From assembly GCA_029008875.1 (NCBI GenBank), contig JAQXJP010000035.1, positions 310,001 through 374,000 of the forward strand: a stretch of 64,000 bases of DNA. Direction: 5' to 3'. Source of the stretch: Lachnospiraceae bacterium. GTDB taxonomy: Bacteria > Bacillota > Clostridia > Lachnospirales > Lachnospiraceae. How positions within the stretch are numbered: position 1 is the first letter of the stretch; the number at the start of each line of letters is the position of its first letter. Shown one piece after another: positions 52,147-63,710 of the stretch. A program made the translations under genes and the position numbers. The notes under the pieces were generated by a model that saw only the letters and a program-made list of their open reading frames with translations, ran no database searches and was not told where the DNA came from.

Positions 52147-54099
52147 TTATTCCTCGAAGATATCCTCTTCCTCCTCCGGAATGTTCTTCATCTGGCGGAA
52201 CATCTGCATAAATTCCTTGCCGGTGATGGTTTCCTTCTCGAAGAGGTATTCGGAAATTCGATCCAATACATCACGGTTCTCGGTGAGAAGCCGCATTGCC
52301 TCATTGTAGCAATCGGTAATCATCTCAAGGACTACCTTGTCGATCTGTGCGGCGGTATCCTCTCCGCAGATCAATCCTGCCCGGCCCTCCAGATACTGAT
52401 TCTCCACCGTTGCAAGGCACATCATACCAAACTGATCCGACATACCGTACATGGTGACCATGGCCCGGGCAATCTTGGTGGCGTTCTCGATATCGTTGGC
52501 AGCCCCGCTGGTGGCTGCTCCGAACACCAACACCTCCGCGGCACGCCCCGCCATGAATGTGGTGATTTTGGCGATCAACTCATCCTTGGTCTCCAGGAAC
52601 TTCTCCTCCTCCGGGGTCTGCAGGGTGTATCCCAGCGCCCCCATAGTACGGGGAACGATGGTAATCTTCTGTACCGGTTCTGTGTTCTTCTGCAAGGCGG
52701 AAACCAGAGCATGTCCCACCTCGTGGTAGGAGACAATCTTGCGCTCCTTCTCGCTCATGACACGATCCTTTTTCTCTTTGCCTCCCACGGCAACAAGTTC
52801 AAAGGCCTCGAACAAATCGGACTGATTTACAAACTGGCGGCCGTTCTTCACTGCGATAATTGCAGCCTCGTTGATCATATTGGCCAAATCGGAACCTACA
52901 AGCCCAGCAGCCGCAAGGGCCAGGGCATCGAGATCCACGGTCTCATCCATCTTGACATTCTTGGAATGCACTTTCAGCGTCTCCACACGGCCCTTCAGGT
53001 CCGGCTTATCCACGATGATGCGGCGGTCGAAACGTCCGGGTCGAAGCAGGGCCTTATCCAACACCTCCGGCCGGTTCGTGGCCGCGAGAATAATGATTCC
53101 CTTGGAGGTGTCAAAACCATCCATCTCTGCCAGGAGCTGATTCAGGGTCTGTTCTCTTTCATCATTGCCCCCGCCGTACTTGCTGTCACGGCTCTTACCG
53201 ATGGCATCAATCTCATCGATGAACACGATACAGGGTGCCGCCTTGTAGGCATCCTTAAATAAGTCACGGACACGGGCAGCGCCCACACCCACAAACATCT
53301 GAACAAATTCGGAACCTGCCAGGGAGAAGAAGGGCACATTTGCCTCCCCCGCCACCGCCTTTGCAAGCAAGGTCTTACCGGTTCCGGGAGGTCCCACCAG
53401 GAGAGCTCCCTTGGGAAGTCTCGCACCGATATCACGGTACTTCTTGGGATTGTGCAAAAAGTCCACAATCTCCTGCAGAGATTCCTTCGCCTCATCCTGT
53501 CCGGCAACATCCTTGAAGGTGACACCGGTGGCTTTTTCCATGGACACCTTTGCTGTGCTTTTTCCAACGCCCATAGCGCCTCCGTCCATCCGCCGCATGA
53601 GGAAACCGAAGAGAATCCACAGGAAGATGACCGGAATCACAAAGCTTAATATGTTGATAATCCAGGAGGATGTATTGTCCGGAATGGTTGCGGAAATCTC
53701 AATGGGATTGCCCTCGGAGGTCTTGGAGTGCTTCAACTGCTCCACCAGCATCTCGTCTTCCACGTATCCGGTGTAATAAGTCACATCGTAGGCATTCTCC
53801 TCCTTCACCAGCGTGTAGTTAATCTGGTAATTGTCAAATTCCACCGATGCGATGTTCTTGTCCTCAAGCTGTGCCAGGAATTCCGAGTAAGTGGTCTCCT
53901 TGGTATTCATCTCCGCAAAGCGGTTGCTGAACAGGGATACAAAGAACAAAACTACCAGCGCAATCATGATGAAACTCATAATCATCTGCCCGCTTCGGTT
54001 GTTCTTATTGTTCGGATTGTTACGGTTGTTGCCCTCAGGCCCGTTTCCCCCGTTTGGTCCGTTGTTGTACTGATTATTGTTAGGTGACTGGTTATCCAT
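52147..54099 (-). CDS. ftsH: ATP-dependent zinc metalloprotease FtsH, Asn-rich N-terminus
   Basis: [27 protein letters not shown] in the HExxH position. Confidence 0.95.
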   Translation of the reverse strand: MDNQSPNNNQYNNGPNGGNGPEGNNRNNPNNKNNRSGQMIMSFIMIALVVLFFVSLFSNRFAEMNTKETTYSEFLAQLEDKNIASVEFDNYQINYTLVKEENAYDVTYYTGYVEDEMLVEQLKHSKTSEGNPIEISATIPDNTSSWIINILSFVIPVIFLWILFGFLMRRMDGGAMGVGKSTAKVSMEKATGVTFKDVAGQDEAKESLQEIVDFLHNPKKYRDIGARLPKGALLVGPPGTGKTLLAKAVAGEANVPFFSLAGSEFVQMFVGVGAARVRDLFKDAYKAAPCIVFIDEIDAIGKSRDSKYGGGNDEREQTLNQLLAEMDGFDTSKGIIILAATNRPEVLDKALLRPGRFDRRIIVDKPDLKGRVETLKVHSKNVKMDETVDLDALALAAAGLVGSDLANMINEAAIIAVKNGRQFVNQSDLFEAFELVAVGGKEKKDRVMSEKERKIVSYHEVGHALVSALQKNTEPVQKITIVPRTMGALGYTLQTPEEEKFLETKDELIAKITTFMAGRAAEVLVFGAATSGAANDIENATKIARAMVTMYGMSDQFGMMCLATVENQYLEGRAGLICGEDTAAQIDKVVLEMITDCYNEAMRLLTENRDVLDRISEYLFEKETITGKEFMQMFRQMKNIPEEEEDIFEE

Positions 54100-54351
54100 A
54101 AGTCCTCCGTTTTCTTCAAAAAGTATCACATTCCATATTCGGAATACAGCATCCTTATTATATGTAAAAAATGCCTACAAATCAATATTTTCTTCGTGAA
54201 GAATCACTAAATCAATCTAAATTATTTATAAATTTTTTTCACTTTATTTTCTTAAGTTTTCTTACAAATCAGTGCAAACATTTCCTCAAAGAGGTATAAT
54301 GTCAGAATTATAGTAGGAATAAAAGTATATGCATAACACAGGAGGATTATT

Positions 54352-55956
54352 ATGCCAGTAAAGTATGTCTTTGTCACCGGTGGAGTTGTCTCCGGTCTCG
54401 GCAAGGGAATTACCGCAGCCTCTCTGGGGCGCCTTCTCAAGGCCCGGGGCTACAAAGTGACCATGCAAAAATTCGACCCGTACATCAACATTGATCCGGG
54501 TACCATGAACCCCATCCAGCATGGAGAGGTTTTCGTCACCGACGACGGAGCGGAGACCGATTTGGATTTGGGACACTATGAGCGTTTCATCGACGAGAGT
54601 TTGACAAAGAATTCCAATGTCACCACCGGAAAAGTTTACTGGTCTGTTCTTCAAAAAGAGCGCCGGGGGGATTACGGCGGAGGAACCGTCCAGGTGATTC
54701 CCCATATCACCAACGAAATCAAGAGCCGTTTCTATCGCGACTTTACCTCCAACGATACCACCATCGCCATCATCGAGGTGGGAGGAACCGTGGGAGATAT
54801 CGAATCCCAGCCCTTTTTGGAAGCGATCCGCCAATTTCAGCATGAGGTGGGACATGAGAACGCCATTTTGTGCCATGTGACATTGATCCCCTATATCAAG
54901 GCATCCGGAGAGCTTAAGACCAAGCCTACCCAGGCGAGCGTCAAGGAACTTCAGGGAATGGGTATCCAGCCGGATATCATCGTGTGCCGGTCCGAACATG
55001 CACTGGATCAGGGAATCAAGGACAAGATTGCACTGTTTTGTAATGTGCCAAGCACCCATGTGCTGCAGAATCTGGATGTGGAATATCTTTACGAAGCACC
55101 TCTTGCAATGGAGAAGGAAAATCTGGCCAAGGTTGCCTGCCAGTGTCTCAACCTTCCCTGCCCGGACCCGGATTTGTCCGATTGGATTAAGATGGTGGAT
55201 GACCTTCGCCACCCGAACAGGGAAGTAACCGTTGCTCTTGTAGGAAAATACACGGCGCTCCATGACGCATACATTTCCGTTGTGGAAGCATTGAAGCACG
55301 GTGGAATTCCGGAGCACACCACTGTCAATATCAAGTGGGTGGACTCCGAGACCATCGACGACGATAACGCGGATGATATTCTTGGCGATGTGCAGGGAAT
55401 CATCGTGCCCGGCGGATTCGGTACCCGGGGTGTGGAGGGAATGATTTCCGCCGCAAGATATGCCCGGGAACACAAGCTGCCCTACCTGGGACTGTGCCTT
55501 GGCATGCAGGTTGCCATCATCGAATACGCCCGCCATGTGTGCGGTTTCCACGATGCCCACAGCATCGAGCTGGATCCCAACACCACCCATCCGGTGATTG
55601 CACTTCTCCCGGATCAAAACGGTGTGGAGGACATCGGCGGAACCTTAAGACTGGGCTCCTACCCCTGCGTACTGGATCCCTCATCCAAGGCTTTTGAAGA
55701 GTACGGCACTGCAGAGATTAACGAGCGTCATCGCCACCGTTACGAGGTAAACAATGATTACCGGGCTGTCCTGGCAGAAAACGGCATGAAATTGTGCGGT
55801 ACCTCCCCGGACGGACATATTGTGGAGATGATTGAGATTCCGGGCCATCCTTGGTTCGTCGCCACCCAAGCTCACCCGGAGCTCAAATCCAGACCCAACC
55901 GGCCGCATCCTCTGTTCCACGGATTCATCGCCGCATCCAACAAGATATCGAGATAA
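54352..55956 (+). CDS. pyrG: CTP synthase
   Basis: [30 protein letters not shown] amidotransferase. Confidence 0.98.
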   Translation: MPVKYVFVTGGVVSGLGKGITAASLGRLLKARGYKVTMQKFDPYINIDPGTMNPIQHGEVFVTDDGAETDLDLGHYERFIDESLTKNSNVTTGKVYWSVLQKERRGDYGGGTVQVIPHITNEIKSRFYRDFTSNDTTIAIIEVGGTVGDIESQPFLEAIRQFQHEVGHENAILCHVTLIPYIKASGELKTKPTQASVKELQGMGIQPDIIVCRSEHALDQGIKDKIALFCNVPSTHVLQNLDVEYLYEAPLAMEKENLAKVACQCLNLPCPDPDLSDWIKMVDDLRHPNREVTVALVGKYTALHDAYISVVEALKHGGIPEHTTVNIKWVDSETIDDDNADDILGDVQGIIVPGGFGTRGVEGMISAARYAREHKLPYLGLCLGMQVAIIEYARHVCGFHDAHSIELDPNTTHPVIALLPDQNGVEDIGGTLRLGSYPCVLDPSSKAFEEYGTAEINERHRHRYEVNNDYRAVLAENGMKLCGTSPDGHIVEMIEIPGHPWFVATQAHPELKSRPNRPHPLFHGFIAASNKISR

Positions 55957-55965
55957 AAAACAGGA

Positions 55966-56026
55966 TGAAAAAGCCCCGCACCCATGCGCTTCTCTCTTTT
56001 GCAGCATGGGCCTGCGGGGCTTTTTT
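55966..56026. terminator. Terminator hairpin between pyrG and capA
   Basis: AAAAAGCCCCGCACCCATGC...GCATGGGCCTGCGGGGCTTTTTT. Confidence 0.85.
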
Positions 56027-56043
56027 GAAGTTTCTATTCTCCG

Positions 56044-57192
56044 CTACTGTGCCGGAGACACAATCCCTCCGTCATCGATGGTGATTCCGAAGGAGATACT
56101 CTCCAGATAGCGGTAGAGGTCCGTGGTGGAAGCCTCGGACATAAGCTGCGTACAACCGTCCTTGGCATAGGCGGGAAAAACTCTCACCGTGGACTCGTTG
56201 TTCTCATCCACCGTCACCTGAACGGCCATGGTGGAATTGATGGTGGTGTTGAAGATAAAATTGCCCATGCCATAGAGGATTGGCTTGCCGTTGTAAAATT
56301 CAATCCCCTGCAAACAATGGGTGTGGGAGCCGATGACGAGATCCGCGCCCGCATCTATGTAATGTCTGGCCATGGTCACCTGATAATCCTGTGGCATGCT
56401 GTCCCGCTCGATTCCCCAATGAACATACACTGTAACATAATCACATTCCTGCTTCGCCTCGGTGATAGCGGCGCAAAGCTGGGTATCATCATAGGTACAG
56501 AACAAGCCGGGCTGCGCATTGTCCACATTCCAGCTCCCCTCCGGGATTACCCGGGATGCCGCCAGAAATCCGAAGGTTCTGCCGCCGGATTGGAAGGTCT
56601 GCAATTCCTTGGCACGCTCCTTGGTCTCTCCCGCACCGGCATACATAATTCCGGCATCATCCAATGTGGTAAATGTATCGGACAGGGCTTCCCTGCCATA
56701 GTCAAGGGCATGATTATTGGCAAGTGTTACGATATCTACGCCAAGCTCATGGAATGCCCCCACGTATTTGGGATCCACGCGGAAGGTATACTGTTTATCC
56801 TGTTTCACGCCCCCTGTGCTGAAGCAAAATTCGTGATTCACCATGGCGATGTCCGCATCGGTGAGAACCGCCCGAAGCTCCGGTGAGATTACCGCATCGA
56901 TGCCGCCGGCATCATACCGTTCAGGGAATCCGTAATCAAACAGCACATCCCCGGCAAAGGCCATTGTGACGTCCCGGGTTTCCTCCTGTGCATCCTGTGT
57001 ATCGCCGGTACTCTGGGACTCCTCCGGTCCCTGCGAGTTTTCCAAAAGTTCCTGTTCTGTGGCGGCGCTCTCCTGTCGGTTCACAACCTCCGCGTCCTCT
57101 CCCCCGTTCCACGGCTGAAACACGAACAGCCCCAGAACCACGGCAACCGCAAATAAACCTGCCACTATTTTCCATATCACACTACTGCGCAT
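56044..57192 (-). CDS. CapA family protein
   Basis: MAFAGDVLFDYG...MVNHEFCFS...LANNHALDYG...GSHTHCLQGIE. Confidence 0.92.
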   Translation of the reverse strand: MRSSVIWKIVAGLFAVAVVLGLFVFQPWNGGEDAEVVNRQESAATEQELLENSQGPEESQSTGDTQDAQEETRDVTMAFAGDVLFDYGFPERYDAGGIDAVISPELRAVLTDADIAMVNHEFCFSTGGVKQDKQYTFRVDPKYVGAFHELGVDIVTLANNHALDYGREALSDTFTTLDDAGIMYAGAGETKERAKELQTFQSGGRTFGFLAASRVIPEGSWNVDNAQPGLFCTYDDTQLCAAITEAKQECDYVTVYVHWGIERDSMPQDYQVTMARHYIDAGADLVIGSHTHCLQGIEFYNGKPILYGMGNFIFNTTINSTMAVQVTVDENNESTVRVFPAYAKDGCTQLMSEASTTDLYRYLESISFGITIDDGGIVSPAQ

Positions 57193-57200
57193 ACTCTCTC

Positions 57201-57377
57201 CTACATCTGGTGTCTGACAACCTGATACTCATCGCCGGATTTATAATACGGACATTCGCGATAATCACTCTGCATAAAACGCGCCATATCATCCTCGTCC
57301 ATATTCACGGAGCAATAATACTCCTCATCTTCCTCGTCATACTCATTGTATGCACAAAAATCGCAACTGACTGCCAT
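57201..57377 (-). CDS. 58 aa four-cysteine protein (DUF6472-like), not in the ORF track
   Basis: MAVSCDFCAYNEYDEEDEEYYCSVNMDEDDMARFMQSDYRECPYYKSGDEYQVVRHQM; start overlaps the stop of the upstream ORF. Confidence 0.75.
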   Translation of the reverse strand: MAVSCDFCAYNEYDEEDEEYYCSVNMDEDDMARFMQSDYRECPYYKSGDEYQVVRHQM

Positions 57378-57769
57378 CACTTATTCTCCTCAATCATTTT
57401 GGCCAACTTCTCATCATAGAGATTTTTCAAAAATTCCTTCAGCAATTTGCTCTTGGTCTCCCAGTAAATCTCGGTGATTTCATCCGGATTCCCGGTTGTA
57501 TCGCTCAAATCCATGACCGCATCCAGGATTTCCGGGTTCAGTGCGTCGAAGGTGTCATCCAGAATCTGCTCAAACTCCGTATAAGCGGCTCCGTCCATGT
57601 ATACCACAAAATTTTTCTCCGTGATTTTGGAAAAATCCGTATCTTCCGCAAACAGTTCCCCGATTCCCGCGCCCGCCAATTCCTCGAAATCTGCCTTCAC
57701 ATTGCCATACTCCACCGGGCAATAATTTTCTCTGAAAAAAATCTCAAATACCTCTGCGTCCATGTCCAC
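57377..57769 (-). CDS. Hypothetical protein
   Basis: 130 aa acidic ORF, tightly packed between small co-oriented genes. Confidence 0.7.
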   Translation of the reverse strand: MDMDAEVFEIFFRENYCPVEYGNVKADFEELAGAGIGELFAEDTDFSKITEKNFVVYMDGAAYTEFEQILDDTFDALNPEILDAVMDLSDTTGNPDEITEIYWETKSKLLKEFLKNLYDEKLAKMIEENK

Positions 57770-57775
57770 TCCTTC

Positions 57776-57958
57776 TCACACAAACTTGTTCTGCGCCTCA
57801 TCATATCGGTAATTGATGGTGGCAAGCTTTTCCACGATTTCCTGTTCCTCCACCATATAGGAAGCTGCAAGCTCCGCAAGACTTGCGTAATGATCCCGCA
57901 GCTGCGTGTTGACGAAACTCAACAACATAACCGGATCCTTTGGCATTGTCATACTCAT
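57776..57958 (-). CDS. DUF4250 family protein
   Basis: MPKDPVMLLSFVNTQLRDHYASLAELAAS...INYRYDEAQNKFV. Confidence 0.85.
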   Translation of the reverse strand: MSMTMPKDPVMLLSFVNTQLRDHYASLAELAASYMVEEQEIVEKLATINYRYDEAQNKFV

Positions 57959-57985
57959 TGTATTCCTCCCTCTCTCATCCAGCCA

Positions 57986-58495
57986 TTAGATTTCCATTTC
58001 AAACACTTCCCGGATACTGTCATAATGCAGGAAGATTCCCTCATCTGCCAAGGCCTTGATCTCCTCCAGGGTCGCAATGCGAAATCCCAGAGCCTCCTCC
58101 TTCTGCACCTTCACATCCTCCTCGGAGAAGTCCATCTCAAACAAATACACATCCACAAAGTAATTGTCTCCCTTCCCCGGATTTTCCCGATGATAGGTCA
58201 GCGCCAGCTTGTGACGACAGTCGCTCACGTCCAGACCGCTCTCCTCACGCACTTCCCGAAGAACCGCCTCATAGGATTCTTCCCCGGCCATAACGCCTCC
58301 TCCGGATACTTCCCACCATCCCGGCGCCCAGGCTTTTGTCATCACCCGCTGGGTAATCAAAAAACGGCCGTCCGGCCTGCGAATCACTCCCAGTACGGAC
58401 AAATGATATTCCCCGTCCTGCAAAATCCAGTCGTTGCGCTTCATGGTGCGCCCGGTTCTCTGCTTGTTGCTGTCATAGATATCCCAATATTCCAT
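57986..58495 (-). CDS. NUDIX hydrolase
   Basis: GGGVMAGEESYEAVLREVREESGLD. Confidence 0.92.
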   Translation of the reverse strand: MEYWDIYDSNKQRTGRTMKRNDWILQDGEYHLSVLGVIRRPDGRFLITQRVMTKAWAPGWWEVSGGGVMAGEESYEAVLREVREESGLDVSDCRHKLALTYHRENPGKGDNYFVDVYLFEMDFSEEDVKVQKEEALGFRIATLEEIKALADEGIFLHYDSIREVFEMEI

Positions 58496-58533
58496 CCTTT
58501 TTCTGCGGCACCCGGTGCCGTCCTCCTTCTAGT

Positions 58534-59154
58534 TTATCCGATTCGGTACTCGTTCAATTCCCTGCGAAGCTGTCTGCTTCCGGGAAGATATTGTTCCATC
58601 AAGTCCCAGAACCTTCTGTTGTGGCTTGGCTCCAGCAAATGGGTCAGCTCATGTACCACCACGTATTCTACATAGGGCCTCGGCACCTGCGCAAGGGAAA
58701 AATTAAAGTTCAGATGATGGGTCTTTACATTGCAGGAGCCCCAGCGGGTTTTCATCTTTTTCACGGTAAAGCCCTCCGACCTTACCCCCATGCGAGGTTC
58801 CCAGTACGCCAGGAGTTCCTCGATCTCCTTTTTCAGAATCCGGCGCATCTCCCGCTCCTGAAAGGGCACAAGAACCGGTTTTTCCACCTCTTCCCGCAGT
58901 CTCTCTTCCAGTCTCCTTTTCGCCCCGGCAATCCAATCCGTTCTCCCCATCACAAACTGTTCGATTTCCCGGTCCGTCACCGACAGGGGAGCGCTGACTT
59001 CCACAATGTCCCCCGTCTCCTTGACGCGCAGATACAGATTCTTCATCCGCTTCCGGGTTACCCTCACGCGGTACTCTCCCACCTGCAATTCCTTTTTGCG
59101 GAGCCCGCCGCAAGCAAATGTCTGCTCTTCCAAATCTCTACGTCTGCTTTTCAT
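58534..59154 (-). CDS. YgjP-like M48-type metallopeptidase (DUF45)
   Basis: KMKTRWGSCN...YVVVHELTHLLEPSHNRRFW. Confidence 0.92.
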   Translation of the reverse strand: MKSRRRDLEEQTFACGGLRKKELQVGEYRVRVTRKRMKNLYLRVKETGDIVEVSAPLSVTDREIEQFVMGRTDWIAGAKRRLEERLREEVEKPVLVPFQEREMRRILKKEIEELLAYWEPRMGVRSEGFTVKKMKTRWGSCNVKTHHLNFNFSLAQVPRPYVEYVVVHELTHLLEPSHNRRFWDLMEQYLPGSRQLRRELNEYRIG

Positions 59155-60137
59155 GGTATCTCTTCCAATATCTTTTTGAGATAATTTTTGTACGCTTCTG
59201 CCATGTCATCTGGTGTCTGAATCCACACATTTCCTGAAAGTCCTGCCAGCCAACCGTAGAACTGGGGGCTGACTTGCACATTGACCCGAGCCTGCACCGT
59301 CTCCCCGTCCACCATGCGGAGGGGCACATCCTGCCCAAAACGGTCGATGATTACCCCTGCCATATCTCTCTTTCCACACAGAGTCACAGTCCGCTCTTCC
59401 CCGGCAAACATTCCGAAGGTCTTCTTGGACAATGTGGCAATATCGATTTTCTCGAAGGCTTCCTTCCCCTCCCTGGGCAAATCGGTGGTCTCGATATGAA
59501 GCATCTTGTCCACCCGGTAATACTTCATCTTCCCCGCTTCCTCATCGTATGCCACCAGGTAGTAGTTTTCATCCTCCCAGGTCAAGAGCCATGGGCTGAC
59601 TTCGTAGTACTCCCCGCTCTTTCTCAGTTTCATGTCCTTCTTCTCATCCCAGGCGAAGTACTGATAGCGCACCTTCACGTTGGCCGCCATGGACTGATGA
59701 ATCACATCCACACTGTAGTAGATGTTCTCATTGGCGGTTTTGTTGCGGTCCGCAACCACCACCTGCCGCGCCAGACCCTGGGCATCATTTTGACTCACCA
59801 GGCTCTCCAGCTTTTTGATCAGTTCTCTGGATTTCTTGGTGGTGATGAATTTGGAGGACTGCACCAAATCCACCAGCAGTTTTACTTCCGCAAGCTCAAA
59901 CTCCCGGCTGGCCAGTTTGTATCCGCCTCTTTTTCCGCCGTCGCGAATCACATCCACGCCGAAATTCTGGAGAGTTTGAATATCATCATAGATGCTCTTT
60001 CGCTCTGCGCTGATTCCGTTTTGCTCCAAAAATGCAATCAACTGTGGCGTGCTGACAATATGGTTATCATCCGTATGCTCCCACAAATACTGCAATACGT
60101 ACAACAGCTTCTGCTTCTGTCTCGGTGATTTCGGCAT
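59151..60137 (-). CDS. WYL domain transcriptional regulator
   Basis: N-terminal HTH, WYL-type middle domain, C-terminal extension. Confidence 0.88.
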   Translation of the reverse strand: MPKSPRQKQKLLYVLQYLWEHTDDNHIVSTPQLIAFLEQNGISAERKSIYDDIQTLQNFGVDVIRDGGKRGGYKLASREFELAEVKLLVDLVQSSKFITTKKSRELIKKLESLVSQNDAQGLARQVVVADRNKTANENIYYSVDVIHQSMAANVKVRYQYFAWDEKKDMKLRKSGEYYEVSPWLLTWEDENYYLVAYDEEAGKMKYYRVDKMLHIETTDLPREGKEAFEKIDIATLSKKTFGMFAGEERTVTLCGKRDMAGVIIDRFGQDVPLRMVDGETVQARVNVQVSPQFYGWLAGLSGNVWIQTPDDMAEAYKNYLKKILEEIP

Positions 60138-60212
60138 GTTCCTCTCCTTCGCTTACTCGCTTGCGCTCATTATATCGTGACAAAACCGGTCACAATCGAC
60201 ATTCGCCGTTCG

Positions 60213-60929
60213 TCAATCATGCACGCATGTTGACTCACTTGCGCTCATTATATCATATATTTCGTGCAAATCGCGGATTTCGTAAGTAACCTGTACATTT
60301 TTATCGTTGTATTCCCCCCGGGGGTTGTACCAGCAGGTGTCAATTCCTGCATTGTTGCCACCCTTGATGTCACTGGTGAGGGAGTCCCCGATGATGAGCA
60401 CATCCTCCTTGGAATAATCTCCGATTTTTGCAAAAACCGCATCGAAAAATTCCACCGCAGGTTTCTCGTATCCAACAATATCTGAAATGAAAAGATAATC
60501 AAACAGCCGGTCAAATCCGGAATTTTTCAGTTTATTTTCCTGGGATACCCTCGTCCCGTTGGTCACCAGGCATTGCAATACTTTTCCCTTCAAATCCTCC
60601 ACAATGCCATAGCTGTCATCGCAGAATACGATGGTGTCCCCCAGGCGCAGCTGATACTCCTCATTGAAGGCGTATGCCTTGTCCACATCCAAGCCCTCCA
60701 AGGCAAAAAACTCCCGAAAACGCTCCACCAGAATCTGGGCCTTGGTCATCTCGCCCCGCTCCAACAGCTGCCAATAGCGCACGTTGATGGCGGAATATCT
60801 GGCGAGCATCTCGTCGGTGCATTCCCCCAGCCCGATAATCTCAAAACATTTGCGAATGGCCGACTTTTCCGCCGTCAGAAAATCCGTCAATGTGCCGTCC
60901 AAGTCCCACAGAATCACTTTGTACTTCAT
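60213..60929 (-). CDS. YjjG family HAD nucleotidase
   Basis: MKYKVILWDLDGTLTDF; VLIIGDSLTSDIKGGNNAGID. Confidence 0.92.
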   Translation of the reverse strand: MKYKVILWDLDGTLTDFLTAEKSAIRKCFEIIGLGECTDEMLARYSAINVRYWQLLERGEMTKAQILVERFREFFALEGLDVDKAYAFNEEYQLRLGDTIVFCDDSYGIVEDLKGKVLQCLVTNGTRVSQENKLKNSGFDRLFDYLFISDIVGYEKPAVEFFDAVFAKIGDYSKEDVLIIGDSLTSDIKGGNNAGIDTCWYNPRGEYNDKNVQVTYEIRDLHEIYDIMSASESTCVHD

Positions 60930-61567
60930 CCTACACTCTCCCATGCGTCCATCCTCTTTTGCCATTCCGGGAAAAAATCCTCCCCTTCGTAGGGCAGGAC
61001 ATAAAAATATTGCAAAAACTGCATGGATAACTGGCGGCATCGCTCCTCACCGCCATCTGTCATGAGTTCTGTCTTCATCTCCTCCCGCAACATCTTGGTA
61101 AAGTTGTGCCACCGCACCAGATACGCCTCATAGGTCTTCAGGTTCCCCGTGGCAAGCCACTTGCTTACCTTCACCTTGCTCTTATTCTGCGCAGGGCATG
61201 CCCCCTCCAACAGAAAATACCGCACCCTATCCGGCTCGTAATTTCTGCCAAGGGGAAACAAACGGCAAATCCCCGGCCGGAACTCATGGATGGCGCACCG
61301 CCCCTGCTCATTGAGAAAACAGCATGCGGCAGTGGCAGCATCCATCTTCAGATTGGGATAGATCAACCCGTCTTCCATATGCAGTTCCACTTCCCGTTCC
61401 ATCAGCTGTTCAAAGTTTTTTCCCAGTCCCCGCATCAGGCGGTACACATCATAGGGATCCAGTATCACGGAAGTTCCCATATCCTTGCAGCAATCGGAGC
61501 ATCCGACACAATCGTGGCATCCCACCTTGACCATATCATTGCCGTCGTACAATCTCTTTGGCTCCAT
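60926..61567 (-). CDS. YkgJ family cysteine cluster protein
   Basis: CHDCVGCSDCCKDMG...CCFLNEQGRCAIHEFRPGICRLFP. Confidence 0.92.
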   Translation of the reverse strand: MEPKRLYDGNDMVKVGCHDCVGCSDCCKDMGTSVILDPYDVYRLMRGLGKNFEQLMEREVELHMEDGLIYPNLKMDAATAACCFLNEQGRCAIHEFRPGICRLFPLGRNYEPDRVRYFLLEGACPAQNKSKVKVSKWLATGNLKTYEAYLVRWHNFTKMLREEMKTELMTDGGEERCRQLSMQFLQYFYVLPYEGEDFFPEWQKRMDAWESVG

Positions 61568-61685
61568 ACCTTTACTCCATATAGCGAAAGAGAGGCTGAT
61601 TTTCCCAGCCCCTCTTGCAATTATTTGTTTTTATTTCCGAATTGTTTAGAGAAATATCACCGTTTCTGATATATCCCTCTGCATA

Positions 61686-63266
61686 TTAGATGTTCAACAA
61701 ATCACTGAACACCCTAAGGGCACCGTCGGTCTCGTGTGCCAAAACTTTCTTGGCAAGAACCTTACCAAGCTGAACGCCCTCCTGATCAAAGCTGTTGACA
61801 TTCCATACAAATCCCTGGAACATCACCTTGTTCTCAAAGTGTGCAAGAAGAGCACCAAGAGATTCCGGAGTCAACTGCTCTCCGATGATGATGCTGGACG
61901 GACGTCCACCCTCGAAATTCTTGTTGCTGTTCTCATCCTTCTTACCACAAGCGAACGCAACAATCTGGGCTGCAACGTTAGCACAAAGCTTCTGCTGGCT
62001 GGTGCTTCCCTGGATATCAACGTCAGTACCAATCTGGCTGTTCTTGAATCCGATGAACTGAAGCGGAATAATGTCTGTTCCCTGATGAAGCAACTGATAG
62101 AAAGAGTGCTGTCCGTTGGTACCCGGCTCACCAAAGATGACCGGTCCGGTCACGTAATCCACAGGATCACCGAAACGGTTCACGGACTTACCGTTTGACT
62201 CCATATCAAGTTGCTGCAAGTGTGCAGGGAAACGACTGAGTGCCTGAGAGTATGGAAGTACTGCAGTTGCAGGATATCCCAATACGTTGCGCTCATACAC
62301 ACCAATCATTGCATCCATCAGTGCAGGGTTCTCGCGGATATCTGCATTCTTCGCAAGGGCGTCCTCCTCAGCTGCACCCTTGAGGAAACGATCAAACACT
62401 TCCGGTCCAAATGCAAGGGAAAGAACTGCTCCACCTACTGCTGAAGTAGATGAGAAACGTCCTCCGATATAATCATCCATGAAGAATGCCGCCAAATAAT
62501 CGTCACTCTTGGCAAGTGGTGAAGTCTCGCTGGTAACAGCAATCATATGCTTAGAAGCATCCAAACCGGCCTTTGCAAGAGCATCCTTCACAAAGGACTC
62601 GTTGGTCAAAGTCTCAAGAGTTGTACCGGACTTAGACACCAATATAAAAATCGCATGTGCTACGTCGGTGGAAGCAAGGACTGCTGCCGCATCATCCGGG
62701 TCAACATTGCTGATGAACTTGGCGTCCATCTTGAAGGTGCCGTTCTTCTTTGCCCAGTTTTCCAATGCAAGGTACATGGCACGAGGACCAAGGTCGGATC
62801 CGCCGATACCAATCTGAACTACCGTAGTGAACTTCTCTCCTGCTGCGTTGGTAATCTCTCCATTGTGTACCTTGTTAGCGAAATCAGCAATCTTCTGCTG
62901 CTGTTCTACATAGAAGGTTCTCTTGTCAACTCCGTCAGCTGTAACAGCTTCTCCAAGCTGTCCACGGGTCAACTGATGAAGGACAAGACGCTTCTCTCCG
63001 GTATTTACAACTTCTCCGTTGTAGAGAGCTGCATATTTGTCAACCAACTGTGCTTCCTTGGCAAGGGCTGCCAGTTTCTCAATCACATCCTCATCTACTT
63101 CCTTTGCAGCATAGTTGTACACAAGGCCTGCGCCCATCTTAACGCTATAGTTCTTGGCGCGGTCAGCTCCGTTGTCTCCGCTCATCACTGCTGCAAGATC
63201 AACGCAGTCGCTGTCCAGAAGAGCCTGAAATGATGCCAGTGAATCTAAATTTTTCCATTCAACCAT
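61686..63266 (-). CDS. pgi: Glucose-6-phosphate isomerase
   Basis: GIGGSDLGPRAMYLAL; SKSGTTLET; QLDMESNGKS. Confidence 0.96.
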   Translation of the reverse strand: MVEWKNLDSLASFQALLDSDCVDLAAVMSGDNGADRAKNYSVKMGAGLVYNYAAKEVDEDVIEKLAALAKEAQLVDKYAALYNGEVVNTGEKRLVLHQLTRGQLGEAVTADGVDKRTFYVEQQQKIADFANKVHNGEITNAAGEKFTTVVQIGIGGSDLGPRAMYLALENWAKKNGTFKMDAKFISNVDPDDAAAVLASTDVAHAIFILVSKSGTTLETLTNESFVKDALAKAGLDASKHMIAVTSETSPLAKSDDYLAAFFMDDYIGGRFSSTSAVGGAVLSLAFGPEVFDRFLKGAAEEDALAKNADIRENPALMDAMIGVYERNVLGYPATAVLPYSQALSRFPAHLQQLDMESNGKSVNRFGDPVDYVTGPVIFGEPGTNGQHSFYQLLHQGTDIIPLQFIGFKNSQIGTDVDIQGSTSQQKLCANVAAQIVAFACGKKDENSNKNFEGGRPSSIIIGEQLTPESLGALLAHFENKVMFQGFVWNVNSFDQEGVQLGKVLAKKVLAHETDGALRVFSDLLNI

Positions 63267-63710
63267 CGGTTTTATTCCTCCGTTAAAAAATATGAAATCA
63301 TTTTATTTTCTTATTTATAATAAAACATCTTGGTCATTATATCTCATCCGACACTCCAATATCAAGTATTCTCTTGCATGTTCGTCATTTTTACTCGATT
63401 TTTGCACAAAATTAACCCTTCAAAAACTGTAGATTATGCCATCTTGCGACGCATCTGTCGGTATGATACTCTTCTGTTATCATATTCCGTTGGTTCCCAC
63501 CTGGACCAATCATTTACTTGGACATATCCCTTGGCATGTCGCCGCTATCCCAAGTAAAATTTGATTTTGCCATATACATGAAGATAAAGGTATCTTGCAT
63601 TTTGTATTCAAAGGCAACTTTTACCTTGTATATGAAGACAATTTCATCATACATATGAGGACAACTTGTTGTTTTCACACAAATTTTTTACTATAATGGA
63701 GGTAGTATCT

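Noticed and set aside
54130-54351. pyrG reiterative-transcription attenuator
   Set aside because: No GGGC-type initiation sequence or terminator seen in the leader
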